A DNA stretch of 64,000 nucleotides from Entomomonas moraniae (GTDB lineage Bacteria; Pseudomonadota; Gammaproteobacteria; Pseudomonadales; Pseudomonadaceae): positions 558,001 through 622,000 of the forward strand of contig NZ_CP029822.1 in the NCBI RefSeq assembly GCF_003991975.1. The letters are read 5' to 3'. The position numbers and the translations under genes were made by a program. Of this stretch, positions 7,631 through 15,749 are shown piece after piece. The notes beneath the pieces were generated by a model. That model worked only from the letters and a program-made list of their open reading frames with translations. It had not been told where the DNA came from and did not search any database. Every line of letters starts with the position of its first letter. Within the stretch, counting starts at the first letter, position 1.

Positions 7631-10510
7631 ATGAGAAAAAATATGACTACATTAAATACAACAACTGCTGCTAACAGCAGTACACAATTATCAGTAGAAC
7701 GTCAACTAGCCGAGTTAGTTGATGAGGTGCGTGTTTCTGTTGGACCACAAGCCACTTTAGCTGCAAAGATTAGTTTTAATTCTAAAGAAACACTAAACAA
7801 ATTTAATAACCTTATCGAGAAGGCTATTAACAATATTCAAGAAGAGTTAAAGCAAGCTGTTACAAGTAAATCATCACAAGCTATTATTGATGATCTCAAC
7901 AAACAACTTAACTTAGTGACAGAAAGGGCGACAACTTTCCGAAACTATCTTAATGGTTTATCTTCTAGCACTTCCATTACTAGGAGTGCAAACAGTGAAC
8001 AAGGTAATGCTTTATCAGCATGGCTAGATGAGGTATCACCTCTAGCAGAACCTGAAGATTTAACCGAAATGCCATTTCAATCATTGAAGGCCGATCGAAC
8101 TAATGTACCTCGTGATTTCAGTGTTGAAGGCACTACTGATATCAATATTAAAACCAGAGACCTAAAAAATATTGATGATTTCTTTTTGCCTGAATATATT
8201 GCTTCAGCCAATGAAACAGAAATCACTGATGATATTCTTGCAAAAGCAAAAGAATTAGCTAATAGCCCTGTTAAAATTTATGAATGGGTACGCAATAATG
8301 TGGAATGGCAACCGACATGGGGTGGTCAGCAAACTGCTGATATGACACTGGATGTTCGTCGTGGTAATGCCATGGATATTTCAACACTGATGATTGCCTT
8401 GTTGCGTGCGGCTAAAATCCCAGCTCGTTATGTGCATGGAACCGTTGATATTCCTGTTGATAATTTTATTAACATGGCAGGTGATTTTGAAAATGTTAAC
8501 GCGGCTATGGATTTTGTCTCAGCAGGAGGTATACCTGTTACTAGTGTTACTGTAGGCGGCAAAATTGCTAAAGTTCGTATCGAACATGTTTGGGTCGAAG
8601 CGGCAGTACCATATTATCCATCACGTGGAGCTAAACCAGTTTCTGCGCGTAATCCTATTGACAGTTGGATACCTTTGGATGGTAGTTATAAGCAATATGA
8701 ATACTTACAAGGAATAGATGAAGTTACTGTTTCTAATTTAGATGGTGAAAAAATAACAAATGATTTAATTAGCAGTGGTTCAGTTAATGAACAAGAAGGT
8801 TGGGTACAAGGATTAAATTCCAATATCATTCAGCAAGCACAATTTCAGGCAAGAGATAATTTGGTTACACATATTTTCAATATGCAAAAACCAACTCTCA
8901 ACGACATTGTTGGTGGTCGAAAAATCATTGAACAAAAATTCAGTATGTTACCTGGTAGCTTACCTTACTTATCTGTAGTCCGTGGGGTATCAAATATTCA
9001 ATTACCTAATGCTTTGCAAGTGCAAGTAACCTTGGGCTTAGAATATAATCATATTAATGGGGATTACATTCAAAAAAAAGAAGCTCCATTGTATCAACTC
9101 AATCAACAAAATATTATTATTAGTTATAAGCCAGCGAGTAAAGCTGATGAGGAAGCAATTAAAGCCTTATCCCCCAGTGGTTTTACAGATTTTAATCAGC
9201 TACCTAATTTTCTTCCTTCAAGCATTCATGTTATCCCAGAAATTAAATGTAATGGTGAGGTATTGTTAACAAGTAGTATCATTGCATTAGGTGAAGACTT
9301 AGAGGTTGGGTATCAAATTAGTACACAAACACGTAATTATCTAAATTTAAGAGATAAGGTTATCTCTGGAAGCTATTTAGCTTTAGCTATTACGGGAAGT
9401 AACTTATCTAAGAAAATTTTTGACTCTATTTATAGCAAACTTCAATATACTAAACAAATTTTAGATCAAAAAGATATAGACAAAATTGGAAGTCTCACTA
9501 GAGATGAGCTACTAGGGGATATGTTTACCTTTGGGGTACAAGGTTATTATATTGAGTACATATCTAAATGCAAAGTTATGAGTGCAAAAACAAGAGTGAA
9601 TTATCAGGCTATACCCTCAATCGGTACTTATGGCTATGAACCTTATAAAAAAACTTTCTTTGGACTAAATAGAGGAATTGAGTCTCATGGAATATTTATG
9701 AATATTCGTGTAGCACAAACACTCGAAGAGGCTAAAGGGAGTAAATTAGAAAGAAAACAGTTTAATCAGCAGATTGGATTGATGAGCTCAGCTTTAGAAC
9801 ATCAAATTCCAGAACATTTTTTTAATGATACTAACGGTAGCTCTAAAATAGAAGGGTTTTCAGCAGTTAAAGCATTGGCTATAGCTCTTCAGCAAGGGCA
9901 ACGGATCTACACAATTAATTATGAAAATGAAGTAACAGCATTGCAAAATCTTAAGTTAGATAGTTTGGCCATGAGCGAGATAAAAAATGCATTAGCGGTA
10001 GGTAAAGAAGTTATTACACACACAGAACAAATTGAAGTACCAGGATTTAAAGGAAGTGGCTATCTAATTATTGATCCCGATACTGGAGACGGGGCTTATA
10101 AAATTAGTGGTGGAAAAAATGGAGGCTTTTTTTTAGGCATCTTAATGGGAGCTGCATTTACATCCGTACTATATTTTACAATAGCATTATGGGCAGCGGG
10201 TATTGCTGCTGGACCATTAGGAGTTGGAGCAGTAGGGTTGTTAACTGCGATGCTAACACCAATAATTGCAGCAGCAATGGGTAATGTAATGAATTTGTAT
10301 GCTTCAGCAGATAAAGAATGGCAAAAATGTTTTGTAGGGGGAATGCTCATAGGTATAACAATAATGGGGCTTGGGCCTGGTTTTGGAGTTATTGCTGGCT
10401 TAAAAACAAAAGCGTTAATTGATCTTATATTTGGTGTTATTACAGCTATAACTAATGTTGTAATTACCTTCGAAGAGGTTGAAAGCAGTGCAACATCATG
10501 CTTTAGATAA
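7631..10510 (+). CDS. Transglutaminase-like protein lacking the catalytic cysteine, hydrophobic C-terminus
   Basis: 959 residues from ATG 7631 (955 from ATG 7643, which may be the real start; neither has a strong ribosome-binding site). Residues 45-110 are helical, coiled-coil-like. The transglutaminase/papain-like core lies at about 200-355: IYEWVRNNV, then GNAMDIS...LLRAAKIPARYVHG, EHVWVEA and PLDGSY. His319 and Asp350 of the triad are present, but the Cys position is Ala247. The family known from large bacterial surface and RHS-associated proteins often shows such substitutions, so this may be a binding or structural fold rather than an enzyme. Residues about 830-890 and 898-947 are glycine/alanine-rich hydrophobic stretches that could cross or insert into membranes. 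No signal peptide. Probably expressed with the giant gene upstream; the joint function is unknown. Confidence 0.75.
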   Translation: MRKNMTTLNTTTAANSSTQLSVERQLAELVDEVRVSVGPQATLAAKISFNSKETLNKFNNLIEKAINNIQEELKQAVTSKSSQAIIDDLNKQLNLVTERATTFRNYLNGLSSSTSITRSANSEQGNALSAWLDEVSPLAEPEDLTEMPFQSLKADRTNVPRDFSVEGTTDINIKTRDLKNIDDFFLPEYIASANETEITDDILAKAKELANSPVKIYEWVRNNVEWQPTWGGQQTADMTLDVRRGNAMDISTLMIALLRAAKIPARYVHGTVDIPVDNFINMAGDFENVNAAMDFVSAGGIPVTSVTVGGKIAKVRIEHVWVEAAVPYYPSRGAKPVSARNPIDSWIPLDGSYKQYEYLQGIDEVTVSNLDGEKITNDLISSGSVNEQEGWVQGLNSNIIQQAQFQARDNLVTHIFNMQKPTLNDIVGGRKIIEQKFSMLPGSLPYLSVVRGVSNIQLPNALQVQVTLGLEYNHINGDYIQKKEAPLYQLNQQNIIISYKPASKADEEAIKALSPSGFTDFNQLPNFLPSSIHVIPEIKCNGEVLLTSSIIALGEDLEVGYQISTQTRNYLNLRDKVISGSYLALAITGSNLSKKIFDSIYSKLQYTKQILDQKDIDKIGSLTRDELLGDMFTFGVQGYYIEYISKCKVMSAKTRVNYQAIPSIGTYGYEPYKKTFFGLNRGIESHGIFMNIRVAQTLEEAKGSKLERKQFNQQIGLMSSALEHQIPEHFFNDTNGSSKIEGFSAVKALAIALQQGQRIYTINYENEVTALQNLKLDSLAMSEIKNALAVGKEVITHTEQIEVPGFKGSGYLIIDPDTGDGAYKISGGKNGGFFLGILMGAAFTSVLYFTIALWAAGIAAGPLGVGAVGLLTAMLTPIIAAAMGNVMNLYASADKEWQKCFVGGMLIGITIMGLGPGFGVIAGLKTKALIDLIFGVITAITNVVITFEEVESSATSCFR

Positions 10511-10574
10511 AATATTTAGTTTACTATAAATATTACGAGTATTTTATTAACCTATTAACTCATAGACACTTTGA

Positions 10575-10620
10575 ATATTGTGGTAGCCAATAGAATAATA
10601 TTGGTTATCACAGTTAATAT
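10575..10620. terminator. Hairpin between convergent genes
   Basis: TGTGGTAGCCAATA (10579-10592) pairs, with two G-U pairs, with TATTGGTTATCACA (10599-10612). It lies between the end of the transglutaminase-like gene and the convergent small membrane protein, so it may act as a terminator in either direction, although T-runs are weak. Confidence 0.45.
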
Positions 10621-10628
10621 GAGTTAGA

Positions 10629-10841
10629 TTATAATTTTTTAATGCGATTTACAATATTGCCATAAATCTCTTCAAACTTTTTATAAGGAGGGGCGTTGGG
10701 TCTAAGTATATAACCCAAACTACAGTAAAAAATAGCTACACAAATAAACAAGTAGATTGCGTTGGGAAGAGAATAAACCGCTCCAAAAACAGACAATATA
10801 CATACTAAAATAGCAAACATTTTTTTCATTTCAATATCCAT
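10629..10841 (-). CDS. Small two-helix membrane protein
   Basis: 70 residues. Two hydrophobic segments (about 9-24 and 27-46) are followed by a basic, soluble tail ending IVNRIKKL. An alternative start is the fifth codon (MKKMFA). I recognise no family. It is convergent with the large transglutaminase-like gene, with only a hairpin between them. Because that protein ends in membrane-inserting-type segments, an immunity or partner role is imaginable, but nothing in the sequence proves it. Confidence 0.5.
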   Translation of the reverse strand: MDIEMKKMFAILVCILSVFGAVYSLPNAIYLFICVAIFYCSLGYILRPNAPPYKKFEEIYGNIVNRIKKL

Positions 10842-11228
10842 TTAACTTTCGACCGACTCTACCTATAGTAGCTAGGAACAGATGTGACACTCCCCATTTT
10901 TAAGAGGTACCTGTCAGTTTAGATTTGAGCTACTACATCTAAGCCATAAAATACATAAGACTTCTTCATATAGCCTTTAGTATAACTTCACAGTTTCACT
11001 CACTATCCAAGAGTTTTTCTATAATAAAATTATCTGACCTCATTTTAACACAAACCACTTGATCCACTTGCTTCCTTTTTAAACTAATCAGTGTTGCCAC
11101 ACGAACATATCATAATATTACTAAATATTAGAAAGATGTCAATGACTGCCCTTGGCACATATGCGCCTTAGGCAAAAATGAGCGAACAGCAGACATATAC
11201 CAATCAATAAACCTAAAATGGATAAAAG
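10842..11228. other. Gap with two dispersed-repeat words
   Basis: No gene seen. It contains ATGACTGCCCTTGGCACA at 11142-11159 and, about 20 bases on, the 19-bp word ATGAGCGAACAGCAGACAT at 11178-11196, identical to 1156-1174. A hairpin AATCAATA/TATTGATT (about 11202-11237) overlaps the end of the next gene. This is the left edge of the oxidoreductase cassette. Confidence 0.5.
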
Positions 11229-12329
11229 CTATTGATTAGTATTTTTATTTATCCAATCCATAATTAGGTCGGCTATTTGCAGATTATTCTTATCTAACAT
11301 CAACATATGGCTATTGCCTAGGATACCTAAACTTGGTGGATAGAGCATTTGTGCATGGCCACCCAGAGTATTGATTCGTTTGATGAGCGTTTGACACCCT
11401 TCAAAACGTTGCTGCCAACCCAGGGCATTTCCGGGAAGCTCCGTCGAAGACGACAAATGATCGCCATAAACAACCAGCAAGGGAATTGACGTTAGTTTTT
11501 TTAGCTGTGCATCACTAAGTTGATCATTTAAACAGGTTCCTGGCTCAAGTAAGATCATGGCTTTCACTTTTTCAGAGTTTAATAACGCTGTTTCCAGTGG
11601 GAAATGACCCGATTGGGAGTGTCCCATTAAAATGATGCCATCCAACTTATCCGCCAACATTGATAGCGTTTGATAATTAGGGTTAGGCGATGTTAATGAA
11701 GCCGACAAATCAGGAATCCCCATTCGAGAAAGTTCATCAATCGCTTCAATAGGAAATTGTGAATCCTTATAAGCAACCCCTTGGCTTGGGCCAATACGAA
11801 AATTGATCCACGCCGCATGTAAATCTCCCATACGAGTGATCTTTGGTTGCTGACTGGGATCAGCTTCTTTTGCCCCCACGCCATTAAAAATAGCTTGATT
11901 AAAGCCAGAGCGCGCACGCCCAACTTGATCGACAACATAGGTTGGATAAGCATTACGCACAAAATACTCATACCATCCCATACGGCCATCCGGTGTTGTG
12001 TCATAACTATTACCACTTAGCCCAGCGCCATGAACCATCACCACGGGCAGTTTGGTTTTTCCAACAGGTTGCATAAACTCAACATACATTTGGTTAATGG
12101 TAACCGTGTCAGCAGCTCTTTGACTGCCCAACTCGATAAAATTTTGTTTGGCCTTCTCACCCCCGATAAAAAAACTGCCTCGTTTTGCCAACACTAACGG
12201 ACTATTTTCGCTAGTTACTGGCGATGTAGCTGTCTCAGCACGGGCTGCCTTTACACAAGCAAAAGCCGATAGGCAGGCTAAAGCACCACAAAAAGTAATT
12301 ATTTTCTTTAGTTGAAATAGGTTATTCAT
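11229..12329 (-). CDS. Secreted alpha/beta hydrolase
   Basis: 366 residues from ATG 12329; the codon before it is TTG and is less likely to be used. A Sec signal peptide covers about residues 1-31 (basic MNNLFQLKK, hydrophobic core, ARA cleavage region). The hydrolase core shows the oxyanion region VVMVHGAG, the nucleophile elbow GHSQSG (Ser about 238) and a late His in GNSHMLML. The substrate is unknown; the fold is that of esterases and lipases, and related secreted hydrolases sit beside cupin/aldo-keto reductase genes in other Proteobacteria. It is separated from the cassette genes 13041-17532 by an IS relic but has the same orientation, so an ancestral link is likely. Confidence 0.75.
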   Translation of the reverse strand: MNNLFQLKKIITFCGALACLSAFACVKAARAETATSPVTSENSPLVLAKRGSFFIGGEKAKQNFIELGSQRAADTVTINQMYVEFMQPVGKTKLPVVMVHGAGLSGNSYDTTPDGRMGWYEYFVRNAYPTYVVDQVGRARSGFNQAIFNGVGAKEADPSQQPKITRMGDLHAAWINFRIGPSQGVAYKDSQFPIEAIDELSRMGIPDLSASLTSPNPNYQTLSMLADKLDGIILMGHSQSGHFPLETALLNSEKVKAMILLEPGTCLNDQLSDAQLKKLTSIPLLVVYGDHLSSSTELPGNALGWQQRFEGCQTLIKRINTLGGHAQMLYPPSLGILGNSHMLMLDKNNLQIADLIMDWINKNTNQ

Positions 12330-12455
12330 CAATTCACCATCCTTTTATTATTGTTCAAAAACACACCGCTATTTACTCATTGGGAAGCTGTATTCTCCTA
12401 ATAATAAACCACCTAAAAGTGATGTACCTTGATTTTAATGGGGAGTTATATTAAA

Positions 12456-12940
12456 TTATTTTGCTTGTTTATTTTCAAATTGAACAGGTAATAAATAATC
12501 TAAATGAGAGTGTTTTCTTACACGGTTATAATAAGCTTCAATATACCATAAGATCATAGATTTGGCCTGAGCAATATTTTCTAACTTATGTTGATAGATC
12601 CACTCTGTTCTAAGGGTATAAAAGAAGTTTTCAGCCACTGCATTACCCCAATAGTTTACCTTGCAACTCATGCTGCATGTTAAATTATAAGCCGTTAATG
12701 TGGCTTGGTAATCATCAGAACAATATTGACCGGCTCTCCCAACCGCTATGAACAATCCCCTTGCTTGGAGAAATACAATGAAGATTTGCCATAGTGAATG
12801 CCTTGGCATACCAATGAATTCTGCATATGAATATCTATTGCCTAATCGATGATTTTGCGTGAATATAGATCCAGAACTATAGAAAGATGTAACCATTGCT
12901 GATTAATCTTAATGATAGGCTATATCATTTACCCCGCCCG
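12456..12940 (-). pseudogene. IS3-family transposase (OrfB) relic with several frameshifts
   Basis: The end of the frame is a clear IS3-type integrase-core C-terminus: QYCSDDYQA, then YWGNAVAENFFYTLRTEWIY and YNRVRKHSHLDYLLPVQFE. Upstream the same protein is scattered over other frames: NDIAY near 12917-12932 (first catalytic Asp), KINQQWLHLS and VLDLYSRKIID, interrupted by stops, and the usual HHSDRGSQYC region is garbled so the second Asp is lost. No terminal inverted repeats or OrfA were found. The element is dead, and it lies inside the cassette region. Confidence 0.8.
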
Positions 12941-13040
12941 ATCGATTTTGCTCATAATAAAGTATCTCTCTAAAATATTCTGAGCGACAGATTTATTAAA
13001 ACTACAATCGTCAGGGTAGGGTTTAGAGTTCCATAAATTA

Positions 13041-13478
13041 TTACTTTAATTTTTGGTATTCCTGCTCAGACACAGGCTCTAACCACTCGTTTGAGGTATT
13101 ATTTCCTGGCACTTCCATTGCAATGTGACTGAACCATGAGTCTGCTTTTGCGCCGTGCCAGTGCTTTGTTTGTGCAGGAATGACAATGACGCAGCCTGGC
13201 TCCAAACTAACTGCATCCTTGCCTTCTTCCTGATACCATCCGCTTCCAGCAGTGCAGATGAGAATTTGCCCACCACCTTTGCTGGCATGGTGAATATGCC
13301 AGTTATTTCGGCAACCTGGTTCAAACGTCACATTAGAAAGATGAATTGGCGTTTGTTTCGGATCAGTCAGTGGATTGATGAAGGAGTTGCCAATAAAATA
13401 TTTGGCATAAGCTTCATTAGGTTTGCCTGTTCCAAATACATTTGTTTTTTCGAACTCCGATTGTTCCATTATCTTCAT
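13041..13478 (-). CDS. Cupin-domain protein
   Basis: 145 residues, a single small beta-barrel. Cupin motif 1 is seen in NNWHIHHASKGGGQILIC (two metal-ligand His; the usual Glu is replaced in this stretch) and motif 2 in PGCVIVIPAQTKHWHG. Proteins of this type bind a metal and are often encoded beside carboxymuconolactone-decarboxylase-family and aldo-keto reductase genes, as here; the substrate is unknown. AGAGG precedes the ATG by seven bases. It is the last gene of the minus-strand cassette whose promoter probably faces the LysR gene. Confidence 0.75.
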   Translation of the reverse strand: MKIMEQSEFEKTNVFGTGKPNEAYAKYFIGNSFINPLTDPKQTPIHLSNVTFEPGCRNNWHIHHASKGGGQILICTAGSGWYQEEGKDAVSLEPGCVIVIPAQTKHWHGAKADSWFSHIAMEVPGNNTSNEWLEPVSEQEYQKLK

Positions 13479-13504
13479 GATTGCACCTCTGATTGTAAAA
13501 GTAA

Positions 13505-14467
13505 TTAAAGAGCACCGACAATACGGTGTGGTGTATAGGGCTCTTCGAGATAGGTAATATCTTCTTTTGACAACGAAACTTTCAATGCGCCGACAGCATC
13601 ATCAATATATTTTATTTTAGTAGCGCCAATAATTGGTGCTGCTACCCCTTTTGCAAATTGCCAAGCTAATGCAATCTGTGTCATGGTAGCATTATATTTC
13701 TCAGCAAGTTCGTGCACTCTGAGCACGATATTAGTATCAGTTTGTTGAGTACTATCATATTTAGAAACGGCTGTTTGATCTGTCTGGCTACGCAAAGTAT
13801 CCGTTTTCCAATCTAAACGAGAAAGTCTTCCAGCCGCAAGAGGGCTATAAGGCGTTAATGAAACATTATGCTGTTTGCAAATAGGAATTAACTCACGCTC
13901 ATCTTCACGATACAGCAAATTATAATGATTTTGCATGGAGACAAAAGGAGTCCAGCCACCTTGCTTGGCTACTAGTTGCATATTAAAAAACTGGTATCCA
14001 TACATTGCAGATGCACCCAAAGCCCTAACCTTGCCAATTTTAATGAGGTTGTCTAATGCTTCCATGGTTTCTTCTATCGGGGTCGTATAGTCAAAGCGAT
14101 GGATAATATACAGGTCAATATAATCGGTTCCAAGACGTTTGAGGGAGTTATTGACTTCTCTTTCAATCGCCGCTTTTGAGAGATGTCCTTCGTTAAAATA
14201 TACTTTCGTAGCAAGTACTACTTTATCCCGAATTATATTTTTTTTGATTGCTCTCCCCAAATATTCTTCGCTTGTCCCATCAGAGTAAATATTGGCTGTA
14301 TCAAAGTAGTTAATCCCCAAATCCAGCGCATGTTTAATAATGGTCTCGCTTTCATCAGGATTGAGTGTCCATGCGTGCATCTTACTGACTGGATCACCAA
14401 AGCTCATACATCCTAAACAAAAACGTGACACATTAATATCTGAGTTTCCGAGTTTTATATAATTCAT
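13505..14467 (-). CDS. yajO: Aldo-keto reductase, YajO-like
   Basis: 320 residues, full length for the family. The start MNYIKLGNSDINVSRFCLGC and the HAWTL and FVSMQNHYNL stretches closely match Escherichia coli YajO as I remember it. The AKR tetrad is present: Asp56, Tyr61, Lys88, His123, with the NADPH-binding end APIIGATK. These enzymes reduce aldehydes and ketones with NADPH in the cytoplasm; YajO has been linked to 1-deoxyxylulose and thiamine metabolism, but the substrate here is not determined. It lies between the CMD-family gene and the cupin gene with short spacing. Confidence 0.8.
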   Translation of the reverse strand: MNYIKLGNSDINVSRFCLGCMSFGDPVSKMHAWTLNPDESETIIKHALDLGINYFDTANIYSDGTSEEYLGRAIKKNIIRDKVVLATKVYFNEGHLSKAAIEREVNNSLKRLGTDYIDLYIIHRFDYTTPIEETMEALDNLIKIGKVRALGASAMYGYQFFNMQLVAKQGGWTPFVSMQNHYNLLYREDERELIPICKQHNVSLTPYSPLAAGRLSRLDWKTDTLRSQTDQTAVSKYDSTQQTDTNIVLRVHELAEKYNATMTQIALAWQFAKGVAAPIIGATKIKYIDDAVGALKVSLSKEDITYLEEPYTPHRIVGAL

Positions 14468-14491
14468 AGCAATACCTTTTGTTCAATAATA

Positions 14492-14812
14492 TTAGTTTGA
14501 CCAAATATCTTTAGCAAGACGAAAAGCCGCCCATGCTTTAGGCCATCCTACATAAAATGCTGCATGTGTTAATACTTCAACAATCTCTTCTTTAGTGATG
14601 CCATTTGTTTTAGCCGTCTGCAAATGAAACTGCAAAGAACTGTCTAAAATACCACTTGATATCAAAGCTGTTACAGTCACTAAACTTCTGTCACGCGCAG
14701 ATAGTTCTTTTTCCCTAGACCATACTTCACCGAATAATACATCATCATTAAGCTGTGCAAATTTCGGCGCAAACTCTCCTAGAGCATCTCTTCCTGCTGT
14801 TACCTTAACCAT
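14492..14812 (-). CDS. Carboxymuconolactone decarboxylase (CMD)-family protein
   Basis: 106 residues, all-helical. The family signature is visible in LSARDRSLVTVTALISSG and in the second helix pair LQFHLQTAKTNGITKEEIVEVL. There is no CxxC pair, so it is not AhpD-type. Members act on lactones or have unassigned roles and are frequent partners of cupins and aldo-keto reductases. AAGGAG lies seven bases before the ATG. Confidence 0.8.
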   Translation of the reverse strand: MVKVTAGRDALGEFAPKFAQLNDDVLFGEVWSREKELSARDRSLVTVTALISSGILDSSLQFHLQTAKTNGITKEEIVEVLTHAAFYVGWPKAWAAFRLAKDIWSN

Positions 14813-14846
14813 GTGTTTTCTCCTTTATTTACTTGTTGCTTTACGC

Positions 14847-15689
14847 TTAATCCAAAATTGACATATACCGCTCTACTGTTTTTGGGTCTTGATGTGAGAA
14901 AAACAGACTGGCTCCGGTATCAAGCGCTGAAATGCTTTCCATTTCCTCATCTGAAAGCGTAAAGTTAAAGACATCAAAATTTTCTATCATTCGCTCTTTT
15001 TGTGTGGATTTTGGGATAACAACAATACCGTTTTGAATCAGAAAACGCAGAGCAATTTGAGCTACGGATTTATCGTGTATTTTTCCAATTTCTTGAAGAA
15101 GAGAATTTGTGAAGAAATTATTTCTTCCTTCCGCAAACGGTCCCCATGACATAATCTGAGTATTGGTCTTTTGCATCACCTCACGAGCCACTTTTTGTTG
15201 TTGAAATACATGCGTTTCAACTTGATTAACCGCAGGTTTAATATTTACAAAGTGGGCAAGATCAATAAGCCGATCGGGGTAAAAGTTGCTAACACCAATT
15301 GCCTTGGCTTTACCTTCTTTATAGGCTTCTTCCATCGCCCGGTAGGTGCCGTAATAGTCATTAAATGGCTGATGGATTAATAACAAGTCAATATAGTTTG
15401 TTTTAAGCTTATCTAAAGACTCTGCTATCGATTTTTTAGCCTTGTCATATCCCGCATTCGTGATCCATATTTTTGTAGTAATAAATATGTCTGATCGAGG
15501 AATACCGGATTTTTCTATTGCATTTCCAACGCCTTCCTCATTACCATATGCTTGTGCTGTATCAATGGAGCGATACCCCACACTCAGAGCATCTAATACA
15601 CATTTTTCACAGGCTTCTGCGTCCACTTGGTAAACACCATAGCCAAGAATAGGCATTTGGACACCATTATTCAATGTTACATATTCCAA
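14847..15689 (-). CDS. Aldo-keto reductase, 2,5-diketo-gluconate-reductase-like (TTG start)
   Basis: 280 residues. The start codon is TTG at 15687-15689, supported by AAGGAG seven bases upstream and by the canonical N-terminus (V-T-L-N-N-G-V-Q-M-P). The tetrad is Asp43, Tyr48, Lys73, His106; GVSNF and IPKST complete the AKR5-type picture. It reduces small carbonyl compounds with NADPH; the physiological substrate is not evident. It is the second AKR of the cassette and differs clearly from the YajO-like one. Confidence 0.8.
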   Translation of the reverse strand: MEYVTLNNGVQMPILGYGVYQVDAEACEKCVLDALSVGYRSIDTAQAYGNEEGVGNAIEKSGIPRSDIFITTKIWITNAGYDKAKKSIAESLDKLKTNYIDLLLIHQPFNDYYGTYRAMEEAYKEGKAKAIGVSNFYPDRLIDLAHFVNIKPAVNQVETHVFQQQKVAREVMQKTNTQIMSWGPFAEGRNNFFTNSLLQEIGKIHDKSVAQIALRFLIQNGIVVIPKSTQKERMIENFDVFNFTLSDEEMESISALDTGASLFFSHQDPKTVERYMSILD

Positions 15690-15749
15690 AATAGTTCTCC
15701 TTATAAAGGATCTGGCTTAGTTGAAGATGCCATAACAATCCAATCCCAA

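Noticed and set aside
13155-13508. 117-codon plus-strand frame
   Set aside because: Antisense to the cupin gene, which has clear motifs and a ribosome-binding site.
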